The notes: generated by a model from the sequence alone, not told the origin. A DNA stretch of 43,590 nucleotides from Anaerolineae bacterium (GCA_023382675.1 JAHDWN010000040.1:14228-57817); one strand, 5' to 3'; counted from the first letter of the stretch, positions 25,898 through 34,287 are shown. Program-made: numbers and translations.

Positions 25898-27100
25898 TCA
25901 GCGCGCGATCAGCCCCGGCACCAGCGCATACCACTCGGTCGATTTGACCACGTCGTCGAGCTTGACCTGGTCGATGACCGTGTGCGCATGGATCTCGTCG
26001 CCGGGGCCGAAGCCGATGCTCGGAATGCCCGCCTTGCCCATCCAGTAGGTGCCGTTGGTGCTGAAATCCCACTTGCCGGTCGGGATCGGCGCGCCCCAGA
26101 GCAGCTTGCCCGCCTGCACGCCCGCCTGCACGAACGGATCATCTTCCGGCAGCGCCCAGGCCGGGTAGATTTTATCGACCTTGAAGACGAAGCCGGTGTA
26201 GCTCGGATCGTCGTATTCGAGGATCGACGCCTGGATGTCTTTGCGGTCGCCGATCAAGCGCTGGATGCGTTCGAGTTCCGCCTGCGGCTCTTCGCCGAAG
26301 GTGATGCGCCGGTCGATGTAGATCAACGCCTCGTCCGGCACCGCGTTGATGCTCGGCGTCTTGACGTGCATGTCGCTGACGGTGATGCGCCCGTGCCCCA
26401 GGAACGGATCGTCGCCGAGTTCCGGTTCGAGCTTGCTGATGGCGTCGATGATCGGCAGCAGCTTGTAGATGGCGTTATCGCCGAGGAAGTTGCTGGCGGC
26501 GTGCGCGCTCTTGCCCTTAGCGACGACCTGCATCTCGACGCGCCCTTTGTGACCGCGATAGACCTGCATTTTGGTCGGCTCGCCGACGACGACGAAATCC
26601 GGGCGGATGCCCTCGACCTCGACGAAGGCATTCGGCGCGATGCCATCGCACCACTCTTCCATGTTGCCGAAGTAATAGGCCGTCCAACCGTCGAGCAGGC
26701 CGAGATCGCGAGCCAGCGCCAGCCCGTAGATCATGCCGGGGGTGCTGTTCTTCTCGTCACACGCGCCGCGCGCGTAGAAGATGCCGTCTTCGATCTTGCC
26801 CTGGAACGGGTCCCACTCCCAGGCTGCCGGGTCGCCGATACCGACGGTATCCAGGTGGCTGTCGTAGACGAGCTTGCGCGGCCCGCTGCCGATGCGCCCG
26901 ACAATGTTGCCCATGCGGTCGAACCAGGTCTCGTCAAAGCCGAGCTTCTTCATTTCCTCGGCGGCGCGCTCGCCGACCGCCTTGATCTGGCTGTCATAGC
27001 TGGGGATCGCGCACAGATCGCGCAGGAACTGGATGATCTGCTCGCGCTGTTCGGCGACGCGCGCCTGAATGGTGCTGATAGTGGATTCAGAAATGAGCAT
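25898..27100 (-). CDS. M20-family metallopeptidase, YgeY-like hydrolase
   Basis: A 400-residue zinc hydrolase of the M20/ArgE/DapE group, closest in pattern to YgeY-type enzymes. Metal and catalytic residues are in place: H82 and D84 in YDSHLDTVGIGD, D115 in RGACDEKN, the E148-E149 pair in GNMEEWCDG, E174 in VVGEPTK, and a C-terminal HAH (371-373). The dimerisation (lid) domain spans about 180-300. Such enzymes hydrolyse N-acylated or carbamoylated small molecules or dipeptides; substrate is not deducible. No selenium-metabolism gene, typical of true YgeY loci, is nearby. High GC codon usage contrasts with the AT-richer block upstream. Confidence 0.87.
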   Translation of the reverse strand: MLISESTISTIQARVAEQREQIIQFLRDLCAIPSYDSQIKAVGERAAEEMKKLGFDETWFDRMGNIVGRIGSGPRKLVYDSHLDTVGIGDPAAWEWDPFQGKIEDGIFYARGACDEKNSTPGMIYGLALARDLGLLDGWTAYYFGNMEEWCDGIAPNAFVEVEGIRPDFVVVGEPTKMQVYRGHKGRVEMQVVAKGKSAHAASNFLGDNAIYKLLPIIDAISKLEPELGDDPFLGHGRITVSDMHVKTPSINAVPDEALIYIDRRITFGEEPQAELERIQRLIGDRKDIQASILEYDDPSYTGFVFKVDKIYPAWALPEDDPFVQAGVQAGKLLWGAPIPTGKWDFSTNGTYWMGKAGIPSIGFGPGDEIHAHTVIDQVKLDDVVKSTEWYALVPGLIAR

Positions 27101-27220
27101 GGAATACCTTAATCTGGTACCAGATTGATCAAAATAAACTCAAGTATCTTACCTGAATCAGGCGTATCTGCGCTATTGTGGAAGTCCAGTGGCAGTGACA
27201 GATTCAGGCGCTGTTGTTCG

Positions 27221-27571
27221 TCAAATTGCTGGTCTATGAAAGAACGTGATACGTGTTCTCATTTTTCCCCGCTCAAAAGTCATAATGTCGGCGAATCGCT
27301 CATCAATTCGCGTGCCATCTTTCTTGCTGCCTTCGAAGCGTCCCCAACACGCTGCGGTTTGCCCGCGGACGAGTGTGCCATGCAGCTCATGATGCCCGGC
27401 AGCGATTTCACGAGTGTTCTTGTAGAAATCGATAACGGCTTCGACGCCGACGAGTTTGTCATATCCAGGCCGTTCGTATTCGATTTCCCGGTGAAATACG
27501 TGCACCAATTCATCGAATCGTCTGGCATCTACAATCCGGAAATAGTTGTCTATCGTATTCTCAATGTCCAT
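27221..27571 (-). CDS. SnoaL-like / NTF2-like small protein
   Basis: A 116-residue protein of the NTF2-like superfamily. It starts with MDIENTIDNYFRIVDARRFD, the usual N-terminal helix, then HREIEYERPGYDKLVGVEAV, a SnoaL-like cone-shaped pocket pattern. Family members are enzymes, ligand binders or accessory domains; catalytic residues cannot be named. The frame stays open upstream to 27616, but the helix starts at the ATG at 27571. It lies 60 bp downstream of the REC-TIR gene on the same strand and shares its lower GC, so it may belong to the same transcription unit. Confidence 0.7.
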   Translation of the reverse strand: MDIENTIDNYFRIVDARRFDELVHVFHREIEYERPGYDKLVGVEAVIDFYKNTREIAAGHHELHGTLVRGQTAACWGRFEGSKKDGTRIDERFADIMTFERGKMRTRITFFHRPAI

Positions 27572-27631
27572 TGCCCGAATACTCCGAATTTGATGGGACT
27601 TCAATGGTATGGCCATTCCGACATGAACGAT

Positions 27632-28444
27632 CTAGCCGATCTGTTCTTTCAGGCTTCGTCGAAGTTCTTCGATGGCATTCAGCGGATTTCCATAGTAGTC
27701 GATGCGATGAATGATTTCCAACACAATCGGAATTTCACACGGAGCAAACAGCACGGGGATCAAGGGTTTCTTCATACGGATGATCGCCAAATACTCCGCG
27801 GTCACAAAATGCGATGCCATAGCCGGCTGAGACATGATAAGAACCATTCCGGAACATGTCTTCAGACCCTCTTCGATTGACCGAAGCCAGACTGCGCCGG
27901 CCTTAATGTGGCTATGGTCAATCCAGGCTTCATACCCCATTTCCTCGATGACACCCTTGAGATGCGCAGCAAACGCAGCGTCTTTACTGGAATAGCTGAG
28001 GAATACTCGCTTGCGTCCCAAAGATACAGGCATTTCGGGCACGGAAGGCGCACCATGTTTTCGCGGAATGATGATCTGTTCGACATACTGCTTGAGCTTT
28101 GCCAAGAGCAGATGCGTGTCGCCTGACCTCACAACATAGTCGATTGCGCCTTCTTCTATGGCGGTGTGCGTCATCGTTTGATCATCATTCGACGTATGCA
28201 TGATGACCAGAATGTCACGGGTTGACTTGTCTGCGCGTAGTCGCCTGAGGACGTCAAGCCCGTCCATACCCGGCATCTTCAGGTCCAACAAAATGATGTC
28301 CGGTTGCTGCGCTCGGGCCAGATTGAGACCTTCCTCACCACTTTCGGCAGCAATGACTTCATAGTCCCTCTTGAGTAACGGGCGAAGCATGCTGATGTTG
28401 TCGGCAAGATCATCGATAATGAGAATTCGGGACTTCTCTGACAT
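27632..28444 (-). CDS. Response regulator-TIR fusion protein
   Basis: A 270-residue two-domain protein. Residues 1-122 form a receiver domain (D11-D12; phospho-acceptor D54 in LLDLKMPGMDG); the usual lysine is replaced by R106 in DYVVRSGD. Residues about 146-262 form a TIR domain: RVFLSYSSKDAAFAAHLKG, GYEAWIDHSHIKAGAVW and VLIMSQPAMASHFVTAEYLA. E217 falls where TIR NADases carry their catalytic glutamate (the WVxxE position), with W replaced by F, so NAD cleavage is possible but not assured. There is no DNA-binding output domain. It starts 9 bp after the histidine kinase stop, with AGGATA as ribosome site, so the kinase very probably phosphorylates it. Confidence 0.88.
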   Translation of the reverse strand: MSEKSRILIIDDLADNISMLRPLLKRDYEVIAAESGEEGLNLARAQQPDIILLDLKMPGMDGLDVLRRLRADKSTRDILVIMHTSNDDQTMTHTAIEEGAIDYVVRSGDTHLLLAKLKQYVEQIIIPRKHGAPSVPEMPVSLGRKRVFLSYSSKDAAFAAHLKGVIEEMGYEAWIDHSHIKAGAVWLRSIEEGLKTCSGMVLIMSQPAMASHFVTAEYLAIIRMKKPLIPVLFAPCEIPIVLEIIHRIDYYGNPLNAIEELRRSLKEQIG

Positions 28445-28453
28445 GGATGTATC

Positions 28454-30853
28454 CTATGACGATTTAAGATTTTGGGTCATGAGTTTTGCTGGTAAAGAGA
28501 TCGTGAACACCGATCCCTGATCCTTGTCGCTGCGGGTGAGCATGATTTTACCATCGTGCAAATCAACATAGCGACGCGCAAGATCAAGGCCAATGCCGAT
28601 GCCGTCGCGCTCATGCACTGCGGCATCTTCGCCCCTGATCATGCGGTCAAATATCTTGGCCTGTTCGTCTTCAGGGATTCCGATGCCTGTATCTTCCACG
28701 TCGATCAATACTTGTTCGTCCTGAACGCGCACGTGGATAGATACCTGTCCCTCATCCGTGTATTTGATTGCATTGTCGACCAAATTCTTGATGGCACGCT
28801 TGATCATGAATCGATCCAGACTGAGAATCAATGGCTCATCGAAAGTCATGTTCACATTGAACTTCAAGCCCTTTTCGCCAGCCCTGGGAAGATAGGTATC
28901 CACTACGTCACGGACGATTTGATTGAGATCATAGCGGCTAAATCGAGCTTTCAATGCGCCGCCTTCGGCACGTGCCTCTTCCAGTAAGCGGTCTACCAGT
29001 TCTCGCTGTTCTTTTACAATCCGATCCGCAATTGGCAGATTCGTCAGGTAATCAGGATCATCGAAGCTCTCGTAGGCCTGGCGACTGAGGCCTTCGATGA
29101 AGTTGGCGATTTGTGAAATGGGTGTGCGCAACTCATGTGCGACATTGGAGATGAAAAGGGATCGCTGCTTGTCACGCTCGGCAAGGCGAGCCTGTTCGAA
29201 GCGACTATTTAGAATCGTAATGACGGCACCAACCTGCGCAACCAGCGTCTCGATTGTGCCTTTGTCTTCTGCACTGAAAAAGTGAGGTTCGTTATGTTCC
29301 ACACTGACGACCCCATAGATTTGCCCTGCCACAAATATCGGCACGGAGAGTTGGGTACCCGTGGGGCGGATCATGAAATAGTCTTTATCATGGCTGACAT
29401 CTGGCACCAGTTGAGAGATGCCTTGCTGAGCGGTACGCCCGACAATCCCAATCCTGGTTCCCGGCCCCGGATCAATGAACTTGACGCGTTCGGACTGCGC
29501 GATACGAAACGTACTGTAGACGGCCTGGTCATTGTGCTCAGGCCGAAAGACAAGATATTTGCCCTCACGAACGGCCAGGTGACTTACATAATCTGCCTCA
29601 GACGTGAATTCGCGTTCAACAATCTTCTTCGCGTAGTTGGCGGTTTCGAGCAGGATATCATCGAGAGTGAGATTGTCTGTGATCCTTTTCGCGGCCTGTT
29701 GCAGCACACTTAGTGCCCGTACCTGTCGTTCATTTTGCCGATTAACGCGATAGGCTTCCGCCGCAATATCGGCGAGCAGTTCAATATTATCGACATCTTC
29801 CTTCGAAAACGCGGCGAATGAAGGGTGATCGATGCTGATGACGCCGACTACCTCGCGATTTGGCAAATTGATGGGAACGGCGAGCTGAGAGTTGATCGTT
29901 CGCGTCGGCACCCGGGGATCCAGGTTGACCTGGAGATATTCGTCGTGCTGTCCAACATCGGCAACATTTTGTGTGCTGTTCATGCGGACGGCATAACCTG
30001 AGATGCCGATTCGTCTCCGGTTGCCGTTCTCATCGTAGGTATTGAATTGATCGAGGTTTATCTTCTCGTATGTTTCCTGCCCAAAGCGATTCAGCACGTC
30101 GCTAGGATAGGCAGCGACATAGATCAAATCACTACCCTGGATGATACCGACATGCGCGAACGCACCGGGTTTGCGTGCCTTGATCTGCATCAAGGCAAAT
30201 GCTTGTTTGGCAATTTCACTAAGCACAAACTGAAGTTTCTGATCGACCGCGAATCCCCTTGTTAGCGCACGAACGCCGTTGAAGAGCGCGGTCAGAGCGG
30301 CATTGTTTTCCCGGTTATCCAGCGCAGAGGCGACAATGCTAATGAGAGCCAGTATCGTTTGTTTATCTTCGTCATCAAAGGCATCATTCGCTTCATGTTC
30401 AATGTTGAGAACTGCCACCACCTCGTCGTCGATGATGATCGGCACGGAAAGTTGTGATCCGCCAGCGCCCTTGAGATCGATGTACTCAGGGTGTTCGCGC
30501 ACATTGCCAACATTCAGGGGTTCTTTGCCTATGGCCGCACTGCCGGTAATGCCAAGCCGGTTATTGGCCGCGCGGTTCAAGATAATTTCAGCCTCTGGCC
30601 CCAATGATCTCATAAGCATGGCTTGTATCTCTGGAAGATTATGGTTCGGGTCGAAATACAGCCGATCGCCTTCCTTGACAGCAATGTGACTAAAATATCT
30701 GGTGACCTGTTCTTCCCGTTCCATAAAGTCATTGGCCAATACGACCGTTCGCTTCAGGATGTCATTGAAATCAAGCGTAGATTTCAATTCCTGCGCCGCA
30801 TTTTGAAGTAGTGTCAGCGCTCGCCTCTGATGATTCGAGTTGGATTTCATCAT
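28454..30853 (-). CDS. Soluble histidine kinase with three GAF domains
   Basis: A 799-residue sensor kinase with no transmembrane helix, so it senses cytoplasmic signals. GAF-type domains span about 25-180, 200-372 and 385-550; the first and third share GTQLSVPIF / GSQLSVPII-like motifs, suggesting internal duplication. HisKA follows (phospho-acceptor H573 in SNVAHELRTPIS), then HATPase_c with NLVDNAIKYT (N box), DVEDTGIGIP (G1) and DGIGIGLDLARRYV (G2). All catalytic motifs look intact. AGGAAA precedes the ATG pair. It heads an operon with the REC-TIR gene. Its GC content is lower than neighbouring genes, like the whole 27.1-31.0 kb block. Confidence 0.93.
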   Translation of the reverse strand: MMKSNSNHQRRALTLLQNAAQELKSTLDFNDILKRTVVLANDFMEREEQVTRYFSHIAVKEGDRLYFDPNHNLPEIQAMLMRSLGPEAEIILNRAANNRLGITGSAAIGKEPLNVGNVREHPEYIDLKGAGGSQLSVPIIIDDEVVAVLNIEHEANDAFDDEDKQTILALISIVASALDNRENNAALTALFNGVRALTRGFAVDQKLQFVLSEIAKQAFALMQIKARKPGAFAHVGIIQGSDLIYVAAYPSDVLNRFGQETYEKINLDQFNTYDENGNRRRIGISGYAVRMNSTQNVADVGQHDEYLQVNLDPRVPTRTINSQLAVPINLPNREVVGVISIDHPSFAAFSKEDVDNIELLADIAAEAYRVNRQNERQVRALSVLQQAAKRITDNLTLDDILLETANYAKKIVEREFTSEADYVSHLAVREGKYLVFRPEHNDQAVYSTFRIAQSERVKFIDPGPGTRIGIVGRTAQQGISQLVPDVSHDKDYFMIRPTGTQLSVPIFVAGQIYGVVSVEHNEPHFFSAEDKGTIETLVAQVGAVITILNSRFEQARLAERDKQRSLFISNVAHELRTPISQIANFIEGLSRQAYESFDDPDYLTNLPIADRIVKEQRELVDRLLEEARAEGGALKARFSRYDLNQIVRDVVDTYLPRAGEKGLKFNVNMTFDEPLILSLDRFMIKRAIKNLVDNAIKYTDEGQVSIHVRVQDEQVLIDVEDTGIGIPEDEQAKIFDRMIRGEDAAVHERDGIGIGLDLARRYVDLHDGKIMLTRSDKDQGSVFTISLPAKLMTQNLKSS

Positions 30854-30899
30854 TCGATTGATTTCCTGGAGTCAAGAGTCAGATGGATTGAACTAATAG

Positions 30900-30928
30900 A
30901 ATACAGCATTTACCTTATACCATGTCAA
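30900..30928 (-). promoter_or_regulatory. Sigma-70-like promoter of the histidine kinase operon
   Basis: On the minus strand TTGACA (30928-30923) is followed after exactly 17 bp by TGTATT (30905-30900), about 45 bp before the kinase start codon. The surrounding 30854-31100 gap is AT-rich and holds no gene that I can support. Confidence 0.65.
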
Positions 30929-31100
30929 ATTCTATTTATTGGCAGATGAATATATCTTGACCGCTGCAAAGGATTGAACGGGCAGCGTCGTCGATGGACG
31001 ATGTCCATGATGAAACAAAGCCTGTCCTTTCACGAATCCACACAGGCGTTCGCTCCGAGCGCCAACCGCCCCAGAACGCCAAGAGGGAATAACGCGCGCG

Positions 31101-31547
31101 CTAATCAGTCTCGCCGTCGTGGTGCCCGGCGCACTGTTCGCACTCGCCGTAGATCGCCATGTGATCGATGCGGGTGATGAAGCCGAGATCCGCCTTGAGC
31201 TGGCGGCGCATACTGGCGAAGTAAGCGTCGTCGATGTCGATGACCCGACCGCAGCGCAGGCAGATGAGATGGTGATGCAGGGGATTGTCGATCAGGGCGT
31301 AGACGATCCCGGCAGCGCCCATGTCGGTCTGGGCGACGATGCGCAGCCGCTTGAGCCATTCGAGAATGCGATAGATGGTCGTCTCCGAAAGCGCCATGCC
31401 CTGCGTCTGGTTCAGGTAGGCGTGAATGTCCTGGATCGTCATGTGATCGCCGCAGGCCGTCAGCGCTTCGATCACCACCCGCCGCTGGATGGTCAGCCGC
31501 TCGCCCTGATCTTCAAGCCGGTTCACGATCTCGTCTGGCGTGCGCAT
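31101..31547 (-). CDS. Fur-family metal-dependent repressor (Zur/Nur-like)
   Basis: A 148-residue Fur-superfamily regulator. The winged helix covers residues 1-85 (RLTIQRRVVIEALTACGDHM, ALSETTIYRILEWLKRLRIV). The hinge metal ligands lie in HHHLICLRCGRVIDID, and two CxxC pairs (C97/C100 and C136/C139) form the structural zinc site. It is divergent from a CbiMQO-type metal importer, and the intervening promoter contains a dyad, so it probably represses that importer when metal is plentiful. Whether it senses zinc, nickel or cobalt cannot be told. I chose the ATG at 31547 because GGAGAG is correctly spaced for it; an ATG two codons earlier and a longer frame to 31640 exist. Confidence 0.88.
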   Translation of the reverse strand: MRTPDEIVNRLEDQGERLTIQRRVVIEALTACGDHMTIQDIHAYLNQTQGMALSETTIYRILEWLKRLRIVAQTDMGAAGIVYALIDNPLHHHLICLRCGRVIDIDDAYFASMRRQLKADLGFITRIDHMAIYGECEQCAGHHDGETD

Positions 31548-31644
31548 GTCCATCTCTCCACAGCAACCAACAAGAGAAATTGTACCGCTCGCCGCTGTCC
31601 ACGCCGAGTGAGCAGCACAGGCAGCACGAACAAATCTCAACCTA

Positions 31645-31673
31645 TTGTTGTAAAATCTTACATCTGCTATATT
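31645..31673 (+). promoter_or_regulatory. cbiM promoter with Fur-type operator dyad
   Basis: TTGTTG (31645-31650) and TATATT (31668-31673) are 17 bp apart, a good promoter for cbiM. Within it lies the perfect dyad TGTAA-AATC-TTACA (31649-31662), overlapping the -35 and spacer. That is the expected location for a repressor site of the adjacent Fur-family regulator; the match to a particular Zur or Nur consensus is not established. Confidence 0.7.
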
Positions 31674-31713
31674 TTACATATAGAGTGAGATTCGAAAAAG
31701 GATTTAATCGACG

Positions 31714-32682
31714 ATGTTTATCCCCGTTCTGGCGATGCACATCCCGGATGGCTTCCTCTCGATCCCGGTGTCGGCGCTGGGCTGGCTGCTGCTGATCGGG
31801 ATAGTGGCCATCGCCCTGCGGCAGACGCGCCAGCAGCTCGGCGACCGGCAGATCCCGCTGATGGGCATTCTGGCCGCGTTCGTCTTCGCCGCGCAGATGA
31901 TCAACTTCCCGGTCGCGGGCGGCACCTCCGGGCATTTGCTGGGCGGGACGCTGGTGGCGATCCTGTTGGGGCCGTGGGCGGCGGTGCTGGTGATGACGAG
32001 CGTGATCGCCGTGCAGGGGATGCTGTTTCAGGACGGCGGCCTGCTCGCCATCGGCTTCAACGCAACCAACATGGGCGTGATCGCCGCGTTTGTGGGCTAT
32101 GCTGCTTATGCGCTTGTGGGGCGAGTCATGCGTGGCAGACCGGGCCGCCACCTGATCGGCGCGGCAGTCGGCGCGTGGCTGGGCGTGGAAGTGGCCGCGC
32201 TGGCGACAGCGCTCGAACTGGCGTTCTCGAACACGGCATCGCTGGATATCGCCCTGCCGGCGATGGCGGGCGTCCACGCGCTGATCGGCATCGGCGAAGC
32301 GCTGATCACGGTCGCGGCACTGGCGTTCATCCAACAAACACGCCCCGATCTGATCCGCGGCTCCGAGGCCAGCGCCTCACGTGGCAGCGGCTGGATTGCC
32401 GTCGGGCTGCTGATCGCGCTGGCGATCACATTGGTCTCGCCGCTGGCCGATCCGAATCCCGATGGGCTGGAACGCGTGGCGGAAGATCAGGGCTTCATCG
32501 AGACGGCGCAACAACCGCCCTACGAAATCCTGCCTGACTACACCGTGCCGTTCATTGAAAGCGAGGCCGCATCGACGATCCTCGCGGGCGTCATCGGCGT
32601 GATCTTTGTCGTCGGGGTCAGTTATGCCACGGCGCGGTTGTCGAAGAAACGGCGCGGCGCATCCGGCTCGCAACCCATTTGA
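31714..32682 (+). CDS. cbiM: Metal ECF importer substrate-binding subunit CbiM with fused PDGLE (CbiN-like) domain
   Basis: A 322-residue membrane protein, the S-component of a cobalt/nickel-type energy-coupling-factor importer. MHIPDGFLS, seven residues after the annotated start, is the canonical metal-chelating N-terminus; GGTSGHLLGGTL and GFNATNMGVIAAFV are family motifs. The C-terminus has NPDGLERVAEDQGF and a final transmembrane helix, the PDGLE module that replaces separate CbiN. AAAGGA fits the ATG at 31714; if that is used, the MFIPVLA extension must be removed to expose MHIPDG, otherwise the start is 31735. Co/Ni specificity is the family default, but a zinc role is possible given the Fur-type repressor. 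Confidence 0.9.
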   Translation: MFIPVLAMHIPDGFLSIPVSALGWLLLIGIVAIALRQTRQQLGDRQIPLMGILAAFVFAAQMINFPVAGGTSGHLLGGTLVAILLGPWAAVLVMTSVIAVQGMLFQDGGLLAIGFNATNMGVIAAFVGYAAYALVGRVMRGRPGRHLIGAAVGAWLGVEVAALATALELAFSNTASLDIALPAMAGVHALIGIGEALITVAALAFIQQTRPDLIRGSEASASRGSGWIAVGLLIALAITLVSPLADPNPDGLERVAEDQGFIETAQQPPYEILPDYTVPFIESEAASTILAGVIGVIFVVGVSYATARLSKKRRGASGSQPI

Positions 32683-32699
32683 GCAGTCACGCTGAAACG

Positions 32700-33491
32700 A
32701 TGCAGTTCAACGTCAAAGATCGCCCGTCGATGGGCGATACGCCGCTGCACGCGCTCGATCCGCGGATGAAGCTGGTGGTCGCCGTGCTGCTGATCGTCGG
32801 CATCGTGCTGACGCCGGAGCGCGCCCTGCCCGCCTATCCGCTGCTGTGGGCGCTGGTCGCCAGCCTCGCCGTGATCGGGCGCGTGGGCGTCTGGCGGCTG
32901 GCGCGGCTCGGCACCGTCGCCCTGCCGTTTGCGCTGGCGGGTCTGACGCTCCTGTTCACGACGCCCGGCCAGCCGCTCGCGACCGTGGGCGGCCTGACAA
33001 TCAGTGACGCCGGACTGCTGCGCTTCGTCAGCATCCTGATCAAGAGCTGGCTGGCGACGCAGGTGTCGATCCTGCTTTCCCTGACCACGCCGTTCACCGA
33101 TCTGTTGGGGGCGCTGGAAAGCCTGGGCATCCCACAGACGCTGGTGTTGATCACGTCCTTTCTCTATCGCTATGTGTTCACGCTCAACGACGAGGCCGAC
33201 CGGCTGCGCCAGGCGCGGGCGTCACGGAGCGCCGCACCGACGTATGGGCGCGGCGGTGGGCGCTGGTGGTGGCGCGCTCAAGTAGCTGGCGGCATGATCG
33301 GCAATCTGTTTCTGCGCAGCACCGAGCGCAGCGAGCGGGTTTACGCGGCAATGCTGGCGCGCGGCTTCAGCGGGCAGATGCGCGCCATCGCCCCGCCGCC
33401 GCTGACCTGGCGCGCGGCGCTGCCTGGTCTACTGCCGCTGTTGGGACTGATCGTGATCGAAGTGCTGGCGCGGCTGTGGTGGAACGGCTGA
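32700..33491 (+). CDS. cbiQ: Metal ECF importer transmembrane T-component CbiQ
   Basis: A 263-residue membrane protein coupling the S-component to the ATPase. After MGDTPLHALDPRMKLVVAVL, the typical CbiQ opening, it has about five hydrophobic segments and the cytoplasmic coupling helices with RSTERSERVYAAMLARGFSG, which contains the conserved A-R-G motif that contacts the ATPase. An in-frame TTG at 32679 overlaps the cbiM stop codon and could be used by translational coupling; the ATG at 32700 gives the normal family N-terminus. It is followed one base after its stop by cbiO. Confidence 0.9.
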   Translation: MQFNVKDRPSMGDTPLHALDPRMKLVVAVLLIVGIVLTPERALPAYPLLWALVASLAVIGRVGVWRLARLGTVALPFALAGLTLLFTTPGQPLATVGGLTISDAGLLRFVSILIKSWLATQVSILLSLTTPFTDLLGALESLGIPQTLVLITSFLYRYVFTLNDEADRLRQARASRSAAPTYGRGGGRWWWRAQVAGGMIGNLFLRSTERSERVYAAMLARGFSGQMRAIAPPPLTWRAALPGLLPLLGLIVIEVLARLWWNG

Positions 33492-33492
33492 C

Positions 33493-34221
33493 ATGAGCGA
33501 AATGCTGATCCAGGTCCAAGGTCTGTACTATCACTATCCAGATGGCACGGCGGCGCTGGAGGACGTGTCGTTCACGATTCACCGCGGCGAGAAGGTCGGC
33601 TTGATCGGTCCCAACGGCGCGGGCAAATCGACGCTGCTGCTGCATCTGAACGGCATCCTGCGCAGTTCGAGCGGGCAGATCACCATCGACGGCCTGCCGC
33701 TGACAGAGCGCAGCCTGAGGCAGATCCGGGCGCAGGTCGGGCTGGTGTTCCAGAACCCGGACGATCAACTGTTTTCGACCTATGTTCATCAGGACGTGGC
33801 CTTCGGGCCGCTGCACATGGGGCTGCCTGACGCTGAGGTCGAGCGGCGGGTCGAACAGGCGCTGGAGGCGGTCGGGATGCGCGGCGCTGCCGGGCGCATC
33901 AGTTTTCATCTGAGCGGCGGAGAGAAGAAGCGCATTGCCATCGCCACGGTCTTGAGTATGCAGCCGAAAATCCTCATCCTCGATGAGCCGTCGTCGGGGC
34001 TCGACCCGCGTGGCCGCCGCAGCCTGATCCAACTGCTGGCGTCGTTCACGGATCAGACGCTGCTGATCAGCACGCACGACATGCGTCTGGCCTACGACCT
34101 GTGTTCGCGCGTCATCGTCCTCGACGAGGGCAAGATCGCCGCCGACGGCCCGGCTGCCGACTTACTGACCGACGCGATCCTGATGGAACGCCACGGGCTG
34201 GAGAGCGTGGGCCACGTGTGA
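33493..34221 (+). CDS. cbiO: Metal ECF importer ATPase CbiO
   Basis: A 242-residue ABC ATPase that powers the CbiMQ membrane complex from the cytoplasmic face. Walker A is GPNGAGKST (39-47), the Q-loop is VFQNPDDQLF, the signature is HLSGGEKKR (139-147) and Walker B is ILILDEPSSGLDP, followed by the switch histidine in LISTHDMRL. FQNPDDQLF is characteristic of CbiO/EcfA ATPases. Only one ATPase gene is present, so it likely acts as a homodimer, as in group I ECF transporters. Confidence 0.95.
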   Translation: MSEMLIQVQGLYYHYPDGTAALEDVSFTIHRGEKVGLIGPNGAGKSTLLLHLNGILRSSSGQITIDGLPLTERSLRQIRAQVGLVFQNPDDQLFSTYVHQDVAFGPLHMGLPDAEVERRVEQALEAVGMRGAAGRISFHLSGGEKKRIAIATVLSMQPKILILDEPSSGLDPRGRRSLIQLLASFTDQTLLISTHDMRLAYDLCSRVIVLDEGKIAADGPAADLLTDAILMERHGLESVGHV

Positions 34222-34259
34222 GCGCGGGCGAGAGCCAGCAGCAGGAATGCAGCTAAGCT

Positions 34260-34287
34260 GTACGGGCGAGATATATCTCGCCCGTAC
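34260..34287. repeat. Perfect 28-bp palindrome
   Basis: A perfect dyad with no loop. Each arm runs GTACGGGCGAGATA read inward, so the centre is ATATAT-like. It lies 38 bp past the cbiO stop in the 34222-34449 gap, which otherwise holds only the upstream region of the next gene. There is no T-run, so it is a weak terminator candidate; it may be a repeat or a protein-binding site. Confidence 0.75.

Noticed and set aside
25742-27112. 456-codon open frame antisense to the M20 peptidase gene
   Set aside because: Mirror frame of a well-supported peptidase; its composition is typical of antisense GC-rich shadows.
27125-27880. 251-codon plus-strand frame across the NTF2-like and REC-TIR genes
   Set aside because: It overlaps two recognisable minus-strand genes and shows no motif of its own.
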